A DNA stretch of 64,000 bases. It comes from CBDFKJ01 sp965248805. GTDB taxonomy: Bacteria; Pseudomonadota; Alphaproteobacteria; UBA6615. How positions within the stretch are numbered: position 1 is the first letter of the stretch; each line of letters opens with the position of its first letter. This document shows, piece by piece, positions 57,399 to 64,000 of this stretch. Location: the NCBI GenBank assembly GCA_965248805.1, contig CBDFKJ010000003.1:102656-166655 (forward strand), read 5' to 3'. A program made the position numbers and the translations under genes. The notes under the pieces are model-generated. The model did not search any database and was not told where the DNA came from. It saw only the letters and a list, made by a program, of their open reading frames with translations.

Positions 57399-57968
57399 TC
57401 AGCCGGCCCGCCTGGGCCGCTCATAGCCGTAGTGGACGGCGAGCATGCCGAGCGTGGAGAGCAGGATTCCACTGGCCTCACCGCGTCGGAGGGGCCGTCC
57501 GTTCCAACCCTGCTGCATCGCCCACTCCCTGAGACTCATCTGCAGCCCGACCACGTGCCAGACGCAGCTGCCGCCGGGGCTCGCCATGCCGCCGAGCGCG
57601 TCGAGCGCGTCATGCACGCGATCGCGGGCCGTGATCTGGCGCACCGTGAGATCGTCGTTCCAGGTGATCTTCTCGCCGCGCAGCCGTCTTACGCGAACGA
57701 TCGACGCGGTGGCCGTGGTGTCATAGGCGGCGATGGTGAAGTGGGCCGGGAAGTCACGCGCCGCCTGATGCATGGCACGCGTGATAGTGCCGGCCTTGCG
57801 CATCCGCGCCAGCGTGTCGACCGTGCGGACAAGGGTGACCGGCCGGCCCTCGGGGTCCGCCACGCGCACCGTCTCGAGCTTGCGGCCGCCGGGCAGGCGC
57901 ATGGCCTCCGGCTTCGCGCGTTGGGCCCGGGCCTTGCCCTTGGGAGCGCGCTTCCTGCGTTTAGCCAC
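57399..57968 (-). CDS. DUF6456-type phage regulatory protein
   Basis: A 189-residue protein: basic N-terminus (AKRRKRAPKGKARAQRAKPE), then VRTVDTLARMRKAGTITRAM, HQAARDFPAHFTIAAYDTTA and the DUF6456 block DRVHDALDALGGMASPGGSC, VWHVVGLQMSLREWAMQQGW, GILLSTLGMLAVHYG. DUF6456 proteins are probable HTH regulators in alphaproteobacteria and their phages. GTG 57968 is taken as start because it overlaps the upstream gene's end; ATG at the MRLPGG codon is the alternative. Last gene of the early operon. Confidence 0.8.
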   Translation of the reverse strand: MAKRRKRAPKGKARAQRAKPEAMRLPGGRKLETVRVADPEGRPVTLVRTVDTLARMRKAGTITRAMHQAARDFPAHFTIAAYDTTATASIVRVRRLRGEKITWNDDLTVRQITARDRVHDALDALGGMASPGGSCVWHVVGLQMSLREWAMQQGWNGRPLRRGEASGILLSTLGMLAVHYGYERPRRAG

Positions 57969-58203
57969 GCGCCGCTGTCCGATGGTCTCGCATGGACACG
58001 GTGCGCCCGCATGCGTCTCTGCTCGACTCCGATCGTCTGCCGTAGAGCCGCTCGCCGAGTCTCTGGACCAGCTCGCGCTCGGGCCAAGTGAGGCGGCGGT
58101 CCTCGGCAGCAACCACCGGGATGCCCTGCTCGCGCCAGCCCTCGCGTTTGATCTCGTCGGGCGGCCGGCGCTCGCCGCCATAGCCTTTCGGCGACCACCT
58201 CAC
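57961..58203 (-). CDS. Small phage early protein
   Basis: An 80-residue basic protein beginning with GTG 58203 (overlapping TGA): RWSPKGYGGERRPPDEIKRE, then GWREQGIPVVAAEDRRLTWP, ERELVQRLGERLYGRRS. The block WREQGI.VV...D.RL.WPERELVRQLG recurs in alphaproteobacterial phage early operons. Function unknown. GTG is preferred because the upstream stop overlaps it. Confidence 0.7.
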   Translation of the reverse strand: MRWSPKGYGGERRPPDEIKREGWREQGIPVVAAEDRRLTWPERELVQRLGERLYGRRSESSRDACGRTVSMRDHRTAARG

Positions 58204-58457
58204 CGGGTGATCTCCCTGAGACAGGCGCCGTAGCCAAGGACGTCGACGAGGCTGTCGAGATGCTTCGGATTGTGAGCGAGCCGAGCCATCTTGAGGTCCA
58301 TCAGGCAGACCGCCACCTGAGCGGCCGTGACCCGGATCCCGAGCACCTGCGACCAGCGGGCGGCGACATGCTCGAACAGGTCCTCGGGCTCGCCGTAGTC
58401 GGCCCGGCGTTTGTCGACAACGCCGGCAGCATGCTTCAGCAGCATGGCGCCGTTCAT
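58200..58457 (-). CDS. DUF6378-like phage protein
   Basis: An 85-residue protein: MNGAMLLKHAAGVVDKRRAD, then YGEPEDLFEHVAARWSQVLG, IRVTAAQVAVCLMDLKMARL, AHNPKHLDSLVDVLGYGACL. The YG.P...F..IA..WS..LG pattern with LDLKIARL and HxDS.VD..GY is a MazG/DUF6378-type nucleotide pyrophosphohydrolase fold. Coupled on both sides. It may cleanse nucleotides during phage replication (family-based inference). Confidence 0.78.
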   Translation of the reverse strand: MNGAMLLKHAAGVVDKRRADYGEPEDLFEHVAARWSQVLGIRVTAAQVAVCLMDLKMARLAHNPKHLDSLVDVLGYGACLREITR

Positions 58458-59065
58458 AGCGCACCCGCCCGGCTCTCGATGGCCCACAGCAAGAGCGCGA
58501 TGGCGTCGGCCTCGTTGTCGTCGGCGGGCGCGAAGCCGCGCGCCCTGACGGCCTCGATGACGGCTTCCTTGGGCGCGTTGCCCTTGCCGGTGATGTGCCG
58601 CTTGATGGTGCCGACCGGCACGCCCTGGTACGGAATGCCGTGGTGCTCGCACCATGCGGACACATGCGCCAGGAAGCCGCCGTAAATGTGGGCGGCGTCG
58701 ACACCGGCATGGCGGCGGACCTCCTCGAGGTAGACCGCATCGATGCCGCCGGCCGTATTCGTGACCTCGGTCAGCCAGCTCTTGAACCTCAGGAATCGCA
58801 TCCCGCCGCCGGAGAATCGATCGGGCCGGAACGACATGGTGCCGCTGGTGATGGCGCCGTATTCGTCGCTGAGCGCCCAACCGGTCGCGGTGCCGAGATC
58901 GAGGGCGAGCACGGCGCCGGGACCGGCCGCGCTGATGTCGTTGGCGGCCGGCACCGGAGGTTCGGCCGCCGGACAGGCGACACCGGCATTGCCGCCGTGG
59001 CGCGTCGCCGGCAGCCGGGCGCGGTGTTCAAGCGGCGCGTTCTTGGGCAGAGTTACATGAGCCAT
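58454..59065 (-). CDS. RuvC-like Holliday junction resolvase
   Basis: A 203-residue protein with an RNase H-like RuvC core: GAVLALDLGTATGWALSDEY (first Asp), GGIDAVYLEEVRRHAGVDAA (Glu), GTIKRHITGKGNAPKEAVIE and ADDNEADAIALLLWAIESRA (C-terminal Asp pair). The first 45 residues are a flexible leader (MAHVTLPKNAPLEHRARLPA). It resolves branched DNA before packaging in phages. ATG 59065 has GGAGATCACC upstream. Confidence 0.88.
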   Translation of the reverse strand: MAHVTLPKNAPLEHRARLPATRHGGNAGVACPAAEPPVPAANDISAAGPGAVLALDLGTATGWALSDEYGAITSGTMSFRPDRFSGGGMRFLRFKSWLTEVTNTAGGIDAVYLEEVRRHAGVDAAHIYGGFLAHVSAWCEHHGIPYQGVPVGTIKRHITGKGNAPKEAVIEAVRARGFAPADDNEADAIALLLWAIESRAGAL

Positions 59066-59164
59066 GGTGATCTCCTTTGATCGGGGTTGTCGTGGCCAGG
59101 GTGGCGGCGGGGAACTGCCAGGAACGCCGCCGCCACCCGTCTCTCGATGTTCAAGTCATCGCCG

Positions 59165-59530
59165 TCATCTCCTCCCGCCACTCAGGGCGCGGGCCGAGGC
59201 ACGATGAGTGGCCGTCGTCCGGGCCTTGCGTCTCGCGAACATCCGTCTTGCGCGTTGCCGCGCGGCCGCAGTCACCGCTCGACCGGGTGCGTGGTGTGCC
59301 GGACAACGGCGATTGATGGCTTTGGCGGCAAGTCCCGTGGTGACCTCGAACGGTTGGCCGCAATCGGCGCAGTGGCTGCGCCAAGTGATCAGCATCGTCG
59401 GCGTGTCGTCCTTGCGATGATGCGGCCTGGTCGCGACGACCACGTAGCGCTGTGCGTCCATCATCAGCACGGTGCCGAGGGCCGGTGCCTGCCGGAAGGC
59501 GATTCGATTCACGACTTCTGGGTTGGACAT
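59165..59530 (-). CDS. Phage zinc-finger-like protein of unknown function
   Basis: A 121-residue basic protein: QRYVVVATRPHHRKDDTPTM, then LITWRSHCADCGQPFEVTTG and LAAKAINRRCPAHHAPGRAV. Two Cys pairs, CADC and C-x2-H, suggest a zinc knuckle. The C-terminal third is Arg-rich. A typical recurrent protein of alphaproteobacterial phage early regions, with no known role. GGAGGTCTCC lies 6 bases before ATG 59530. Confidence 0.7.
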   Translation of the reverse strand: MSNPEVVNRIAFRQAPALGTVLMMDAQRYVVVATRPHHRKDDTPTMLITWRSHCADCGQPFEVTTGLAAKAINRRCPAHHAPGRAVTAAARQRARRMFARRKARTTATHRASARALSGGRR

Positions 59531-59570
59531 GGAGACCTCCGAGAGACTGGAACGAGAGGTGGTGTTATGA

Positions 59571-59910
59571 GCAACGGTGCCGGTGACCGTGCAGTGATCA
59601 TCGGGTGGCAACGGAAACCGGCAACGGCCCCTCCACCGAACCAGGGGAGGTGTGTGTTCAGGGAGTACACACACCTCCCCCTGTAAGGGATGGAAACGGG
59701 TGGAAACGTGGAAACATTTGAATTCATTGGCTTTTTCGTTTCCAAATCGGCTTGGCAACGCTTGGCAACTGGCAACGATGTTTCCTTTGGTTTCAATGGG
59801 TTAGAAGACCGATTTTTGGCAATTGCCAAATGGCAACGTGGCAATTGGCAACGGAAACGCCCCTCCGATTTTGGAAAGCAAAGGCTGGAAACGCTTGGCA
59901 ACGGAGCGTC
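59571..59910. repeat. TGGCAAC/TGGAAAC site array with 14-bp hairpin
   Basis: At least seven TGGCAAC and several GGAAAC motifs lie between 59600 and 59905, some inverted (GTTTCC, TTGCCA). They are interspersed with ATTCATTGGC and TTTCAATGGGTTAG stretches. A hairpin with 14-bp perfect arms (GGGGAGGTGTGTGT at 59644-59657 and its complement at 59667-59680, 9-base loop) stands at the left. The layout is like the GGTWACC arrays with another heptamer. Long frames through it are low quality and not called genes. It may be an origin or operator region of this prophage. Confidence 0.7.
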
Positions 59911-59990
59911 GATGCCACTCCATTTCCGGCCCGCCATCTGCCCCGACATATTCTTTTCGGGCAGGGCTTTTGGGCGCGTTGTCATGATGG

Positions 59991-60265
59991 TCACTCCCAC
60001 TCCCCGGCCTCATCGGCGCCATGGACGAACTCACCGACACCGCGGGCGAAGGGGCCGGCCGGCACATCGAGCCATTTGTCCTCTTTCGAGCCCGAGGCCA
60101 TGCCCTTGACCAGAACGGGTGGGCGGGCATTGAGCAGTTCCTGGGTCATGTCCTGGAGGCGCTTGCGGCCCATCGCGTGGAAGGCGGCCGGGAGCCGGTG
60201 ACGCTGCTGGTAGATGCCGGCACCCCCGGTATGGGTGAAGGGATGGCCGTACGAGGACCTGCAGG
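59991..60265 (-). pseudogene. C-terminal fragment of a phage early protein
   Basis: Reads QQRHRLPAAFHAMGRKRLQD, then MTQELLNARPPVLVKGMASG and SKEDKWLDVPAGPFARGVGE. This is a plausible native C-terminus, but it is preceded, out of frame, by the start of the PD-(D/E)XK-like gene. A deletion near 60265-60275 has fused two genes. Confidence 0.6.
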
Positions 60266-60269
60266 ATGC

Positions 60270-60450
60270 GCTGGTCGGCCTTCGGCGCGGCGGCATATTC
60301 GTACTGAAGCGCGCGCTCGCAAGGCACGCCGAGGCGCGAGCCGCCGAGATACGCGCGGGGCGTCTGCGCGGCGTTCCCCGCTTCCAGGCCTGCATCGATC
60401 AGCGCGTTGATGCCCTCGGCGAAACTGGCCGGATGGTTGTAGTCCAGCAT
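60270..60450 (-). pseudogene. Phage PD-(D/E)XK-like nuclease, N-terminal fragment (copy B)
   Basis: MLDYNHPASFAEGINALIDA, GLEAGNAAQTPRAYLGGSRL, GVPCERALQYEYAAAPK, then a break. It is nearly identical to copy A at 12597-12845 but cut after fewer residues. ATG 60450 overlaps the upstream stop (TGATG). The catalytic part is missing from both copies. Confidence 0.7.
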
Positions 60451-60872
60451 CAGGATCGATCCTCCCGGCAATAGCCCCGGGCGGCCGTTTCCGGCGGTAG
60501 ATCGAGGCCCCGCAGCGCATAGAGCAGCGAGATGAACTCGGGTTCCGTGAGGCGGCATTCGGTCGCGCCTAGGTGGTTGCGCGCGAGGTCGTTGAGCGCC
60601 CACACCCGCCACCACGAGAAGTCGGCCGCGCGCACCACGTAGAAGGCGGGAAGAGCGGCCCGTTCGGCGAGACGCATGAAGGCGCGCGCCGGCTTGCCGT
60701 CGAGGTCCCAGGGCTGGGCATGTTCGAGCTTGCATTCGATCAGCGCCACCGGCTCGCCCGCATGGAACTCCAGGAAGTCGATGTCCATCGCCGGACAGTT
60801 CCAGCCCCAGCGGCGATGGCGCAGGGAGAGTTCCCGGTCGCGCCAACCCGAGCGTTCCTGCCTATCCTGCAT
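60450..60872 (-). CDS. VRR-NUC-like small phage nuclease (copy B, intact)
   Basis: A 140-residue protein: MQDRQERSGWRDRELSLRHR, then RWGWNCPAMDIDFLEFHAGE, PVALIECKLEHAQPWDLDGK, PARAFMRLAERAALPAFYVV and RAADFSWWRVWALNDLARNH. The D-x-D-F-L-E-F..G..VALIE-x-K pattern is a PD-(D/E)XK core, probably a junction-resolving or structure-specific nuclease. ATG 60872 is used; it overlaps the methylase gene end by 11 bases. Intact counterpart of the split gene at 12845-14552. Confidence 0.8.
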   Translation of the reverse strand: MQDRQERSGWRDRELSLRHRRWGWNCPAMDIDFLEFHAGEPVALIECKLEHAQPWDLDGKPARAFMRLAERAALPAFYVVRAADFSWWRVWALNDLARNHLGATECRLTEPEFISLLYALRGLDLPPETAARGYCREDRS

Positions 60873-62142
60873 GGCGAACCTCCCGCAGGGTTTCCAGGAG
60901 CCGGCCGCGGGCCTGTTGCACGGCCGTCCCGTCACTGTCGGAGCCGATGAACAGGCGGTTCAGACCGAGGGCCGCGACGCCGGTGGTGCCGCCGCCGAGG
61001 AAGGGATCGAACACCGTCTCGCCGGCACGGGTGAAGCGGCGCACCAGATCGGCCATGCCGCTCTCGGATTGCCCCCAATGGTGGAAACGCTTGTCGTTGT
61101 CATTGGCATCGCTGCGCGCCACGTCGCCGACCCACTCGTCCGGGTATCCGGCGGCGTCCGGGTCGTTGACGAACCACAGAACCGGCTTCCAGAAGGTGTT
61201 GACCTTGCGCTCCCAGAGCTGGACCGATTGGCCGCCCGGGGTGAGGTAGGCCACCGTCCAGTGGTAGCGAAGGTGCGGCGTCATGGCGGCGATGATCTCG
61301 GGCAGGTAAGACTGCCCGGCCATGACCAGGCAGGAGCCGCCCGGCCGCAGAACCCGGGCGGCGGTCCGCGCCAGATCGCCGTAGACGGCCAGGCAGGCGC
61401 GCGGGTACGGCGGATCGGTGACGATGCAATCGACGCTGCCGGGCGCGATGTGTTCGAGCGCATCGGCGACGGCGGCGGCGAACAGCCGCAAGCGGCCGTC
61501 GTGCGCGGGCAGGTCCGCGGGCGGCGTCTCGCGCTGTTCGCGGCGGCGGACGGCGGCGGCGCGGCGCAAGGTCTTGTACGTGCCCGAACGGACGCCGTCG
61601 ACCAGGGCATCCTGCTCGTCGGGCGGACGGTCGACGATTGCGGCGGCGTCGCTGACCGCGACCAGCCCCTGGTCGACGGCGTCCTGGAGTAAAGCGCTCC
61701 CTTTGTCTCCTACCCGGCGGGCATTGTTGACGGAACGTTTGGAGGTATTCACGAGGTCGGAGGCCTCAGAAACGCAAATTTGCGTTTCTGAGATCGCGCG
61801 GTGCTTTCCGATTTCCCCTTGCCGGATATTCACCAGTCTCGCCGCCACCATGGCCCGCTGGCTGTCGCTCAGATGCCGGCGGTGAAGGTTCAGGCTGACG
61901 ATGAAGGCCGTCGGATCGTCGCCGTCGTAGATCCGGTAGGCCGGCGGCACGGCGGCGAGCCGGCAGGCGCGGTCACGATTGCGCCCGTCGAGAATGCGGC
62001 CCTCACCGTCGAGCCAGATCGCCTCCCGGAGGCCATGACTGCGAATGTCGTCGACGAGGCGGTCGAAGTCGGCGCCGGCCATCATCGGGAAGGCCTCGGC
62101 GACGGGATGGCAGGGACGCACGGATTCGTTCAGATCCACCAT
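60862..62142 (-). CDS. ParB-like/DNA methylase fusion
   Basis: A 426-residue protein. The ParB-type N-terminus (HPVAEAFPMMAGADFDRLVD, DIRSHGLREAIWLDGEGRIL, DGRNRDRACRLAAVPPAYRI) is followed by a helical middle (SLNLHRRHLSDSQRAMVAAR, SDAAAIVDRPPDEQDALVDG). The C-terminal methylase has motif IV DCIVTDPPYPRACLAVYGDL and motif I TVFDPFLGGGTTGVAALGLN. It probably modifies phage DNA in a replication- or partition-coupled way (family inference). An internal segment of a second copy survives at 15076-15297. ATG 62142 overlaps the upstream stop. Confidence 0.9.
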   Translation of the reverse strand: MVDLNESVRPCHPVAEAFPMMAGADFDRLVDDIRSHGLREAIWLDGEGRILDGRNRDRACRLAAVPPAYRIYDGDDPTAFIVSLNLHRRHLSDSQRAMVAARLVNIRQGEIGKHRAISETQICVSEASDLVNTSKRSVNNARRVGDKGSALLQDAVDQGLVAVSDAAAIVDRPPDEQDALVDGVRSGTYKTLRRAAAVRRREQRETPPADLPAHDGRLRLFAAAVADALEHIAPGSVDCIVTDPPYPRACLAVYGDLARTAARVLRPGGSCLVMAGQSYLPEIIAAMTPHLRYHWTVAYLTPGGQSVQLWERKVNTFWKPVLWFVNDPDAAGYPDEWVGDVARSDANDNDKRFHHWGQSESGMADLVRRFTRAGETVFDPFLGGGTTGVAALGLNRLFIGSDSDGTAVQQARGRLLETLREVRHAG

Positions 62143-62549
62143 CAGAACGGGATCTCCGTGTCGTCGGCCGCCGCGGTCTCGTGCATGGCGTCCTGAAAGC
62201 CGCCGACGGCGACCTCGATGAGCGCCAGCACCTGTTCCTCGGTGAGGCCGGCGAGCCGGGTCGTCCAGCCGATCTCCTCCATGAGCTCGGCGACCGGCTT
62301 CATGGCGGCGCGGATCGCCGCGCACTCCTGTCCGGTGAGATCAATCACGGCCGTGCTCCGGCGCGAGCGCCGCGTCCAGTAGCCCTGGCAGACCATCGAG
62401 CAGAAACTCACCGGCGGACGCGGGGGCCTCAAACCCGACGTATCGAACCAGCCGAAGCCACGGGCCGGGCGACGGCAGACGGCGCAGAACGGCTCGCGGG
62501 AATAGAGCCGGTGCCGGCGGGCCATGAGGTCGGTCGGAGGTGTGGGCAT
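62142..62549 (-). CDS. DUF6511-like phage protein with zinc finger
   Basis: A 135-residue protein. The N-terminal Cys pair FCAVCRRPARGFGWFD and later FCSMVCQGYW form a likely zinc ribbon. The C-terminal DUF6511 block is VIDLTGQECAAIRAAMKPVA, ELMEEIGWTTRLAGLTEEQV and LALIEVAVGGFQDAMHE. Found in early regions of alphaproteobacterial phages, with function unknown. Coupled to the methylase. Confidence 0.8.
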   Translation of the reverse strand: MPTPPTDLMARRHRLYSREPFCAVCRRPARGFGWFDTSGLRPPRPPVSFCSMVCQGYWTRRSRRSTAVIDLTGQECAAIRAAMKPVAELMEEIGWTTRLAGLTEEQVLALIEVAVGGFQDAMHETAAADDTEIPF

Positions 62550-62552
62550 CGG

Positions 62553-62885
62553 TCATCGCTTCCCGCCTCGGACGGTCTGGAAGATCTTGTCCATCACGCC
62601 CCGCAGGTGGATCCTCACGATGGACTGGGCTCTTGAGTCGGCCGCGTCGGGATGCGACCGCTGGAGTTGCCGTTCCTCCTGCTCGGCGATCCAGCGCAGG
62701 AGCGTGCTTTTTCGCGCGCAGGTAAGCGAGCCGATCTTGAAATACGGCATGCCCGTCTTCGCTTCGCCGGTCAGGTAGTAGACCTTGCGGCGGTGGTTGA
62801 CGTCGCCGAAGACGAACTCGGCGATCTCGCCGGCGCCGCGCAGCAGGTCGTCACCGATAGCCGGGGTTTTCGGGTTATCGCTCAT
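62553..62885 (-). CDS. Hypothetical phage DNA-binding-like protein
   Basis: A 110-residue protein: GDDLLRGAGEIAEFVFGDVN, then HRRKVYYLTGEAKTGMPYFK, IGSLTCARKSTLLRWIAEQE. The segment G..FK.GS..CARKSTL..WI resembles excisionase/HTH_17-type recognition helices, often seen next to phage helicases. Stop and start spacing (4 bases to the next gene, overlap with the helicase stop) indicates one operon. Confidence 0.7.
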   Translation of the reverse strand: MSDNPKTPAIGDDLLRGAGEIAEFVFGDVNHRRKVYYLTGEAKTGMPYFKIGSLTCARKSTLLRWIAEQEERQLQRSHPDAADSRAQSIVRIHLRGVMDKIFQTVRGGKR

Positions 62886-64000
62886 GCTGCTCTCCTCTCG
62901 TTGCCGCCGCCGCCCGTGCTCATGACCAGGCGGCAGATCGCGGCCTTGTTGAAGGTGAAGGTGAGGAGCACCAATGCCTGGTAGCGGGTCATGCCGTAGT
63001 CGTGGCGGCATTGCGGTGGGAGGTCGCGCAGCTGCTTCTCGGTTGCCGGCTGGTTCAGCCAGCTCCGGCTTTTGTGGGCACTCTCGTCGGTCTCGTTTTC
63101 GTTGAGCCAGTCATCGGCCGCGGCCAGACACACCGTGCGCGCACCGACGCCCAGAAGCCGGGCCGGCTGACCCTTCGCGCCGCCGAGCGCATGCCAGTTG
63201 CCACCCAGGAAGAAAATGCCGCCCCAGGCGTGGAAGCCGTTGGCGACGAGCGCCGCGTCGTCGCCGAACAGATCGGCCCAGCGGAAGCTCGACCGCTTCA
63301 AGAGATCGATTTCCGACATCATGAAGTCACCGAGCGGAGCGCGGTCGCCGCCGGAGGCGGAATCGCTCTCTTCCCACGACCATTGAAAACCGCAGAGTGG
63401 GCATTCCTGGACCGCCAGCGGCACGATGGCGCCGCACTCGGGACATTCCTTCGTCGGCGCCTCGCCGCCGCCGCGCTTGCCGTCGAGATCGACGTCCTGC
63501 TCGAGGCAGCCGTGAATGAGGCTCGAGGTGCCGAAGTCGAGGACCAGGCAGTCGGTCTTGACGACGCCCGGGAACTCGGCCGGATCGACGACCCGCAAGC
63601 CCCGGCCGACCATCTGGATCATGGTCGACTTGTAGGAAGACGGCCGGAGCAGCACGACGCAGCTCGTCGGCGGATGGTCCCAGCCCTCGGTCAGCACCGC
63701 GACGTTGACCATCACCCGGGTCTCGCCGCGGCGATAGGCGGCGCGAGCCGAGCGCCGTTCGGCCGCGCCCATCTCATGCCAGACCATGTCAGCCGACACG
63801 CCGGCGGCGGCGAAGGCATTGCGCACGTTGCGGGCGTGATCGACGGTGGAACAGAAGACGACGGTCTGGCGTTCGCCGGCTTCCTCGTTCCAATGGCGGA
63901 CCACCGCCTCGGTGATCGGCCTTTTGTTCATGATGGCGTTGACCGCGCCCATGTCGAAATCGTTGGCGGTCTTGCGCACGCTTCTCAGCGCCTTCTGGGT
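62882..64000 (-). CDS. DEAD/DEAH-box helicase, C-terminal part (continues past window)
   Basis: Open to the window edge. The frame includes RQTVVFCSTVDHARNVRNAF (motif IV), AAYRRGETRVMVNVAVLTEG, WDHPPTSCVVLLRPSSYKST and MIQMVGRGLRVVDPAEFPGV (motif VI), then a zinc ribbon CPECGAIVPLAVQECPLCGF. The C-terminal 130 residues are specific to phage helicases of this kind. Motifs I to III lie upstream of base 64000 on this strand. It likely unwinds DNA during phage replication or recombination. Methionine at 63979 is internal, not the true start. Confidence 0.9.
   Translation of the reverse strand, partial: TQKALRSVRKTANDFDMGAVNAIMNKRPITEAVVRHWNEEAGERQTVVFCSTVDHARNVRNAFAAAGVSADMVWHEMGAAERRSARAAYRRGETRVMVNVAVLTEGWDHPPTSCVVLLRPSSYKSTMIQMVGRGLRVVDPAEFPGVVKTDCLVLDFGTSSLIHGCLEQDVDLDGKRGGGEAPTKECPECGAIVPLAVQECPLCGFQWSWEESDSASGGDRAPLGDFMMSEIDLLKRSSFRWADLFGDDAALVANGFHAWGGIFFLGGNWHALGGAKGQPARLLGVGARTVCLAAADDWLNENETDESAHKSRSWLNQPATEKQLRDLPPQCRHDYGMTRYQALVLLTFTFNKAAICRLVMSTGGGGNERRAA

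Noticed and set aside
59509..60109. Long frames on both strands across the TGGCAAC array
   Set aside because: Low-quality composition driven by the repeats and no conserved family; treated as a regulatory or origin region.

Overview
The window is high-GC DNA of alphaproteobacterial character, probably from a Rhodospirillales-like and perhaps marine host. This rests on gene families (a TAXI-type TRAP transporter, cytochrome P460, HigBA and alphaproteobacterial phage genes), not on a marker gene. No rRNA or tRNA gene was seen. Almost nothing here is ordinary host core genome. It is an accessory region in which several defective prophages and at least six insertion sequences are stacked, many of them inside other genes.

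Region by region. 1-10.3 kb is a broken host segment: an M16 peptidase with an internal stop, a group II intron reverse-transcriptase remnant, an IS3-type element, a TRAP operon (receptor decapitated, IS630 remnant, fused permease, UspA-type gene split by an IS1595 element), then a divergent pair made of a cytochrome P460 carrying about 34 Asn-Pro-Cys type motifs and a secreted formylglycine-generating-enzyme-like protein. 10.35-12.6 kb holds a frameshifted gene, an array of GGTAACC sites and a HigBA toxin-antitoxin module with three operator-like repeats. 12.6-18.9 kb is a decayed prophage early region (small nuclease, methylase fragment, Sak4-like ATPase and others), broken by IS5 and IS1182 elements. 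19.3-24 kb carries topoisomerase III, RecQ and HU. 25.1-41.1 kb is a Mu-like prophage read right to left: MuA/MuB, GemA, Mor, holin-like genes, terminase, portal and head morphogenesis protein, with no capsid or tail genes. 42.1-55.3 kb is a second, lambda-like module (terminase, gpW, portal, truncated protease, tail fibre genes) plus a ParB-methylase, a second methylase and a PAPS-reductase-like gene. 55.4-57.1 kb repeats the GGTAACC array and operators, now in front of a Fic gene. 57.3-64 kb is another prophage early operon on the minus strand (RuvC-like resolvase, small nuclease, ParB-methylase, helicase) related to the 12.6-17 kb block.

The most distinctive items are the Cys-Pro repeat P460 protein beside an FGE-like enzyme, and the repeated architecture of GGTWACC array, paired 15-bp operators and toxin-type gene that occurs twice 45 kb apart. 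Several IS insertions can be reversed on paper: target-site duplications were found for IS1595 (8 bp, one mismatch), both IS5 copies (4 bp) and IS630 (TA). Removing the IS1595 and IS5 insertions restores continuous reading frames across the insertion points.
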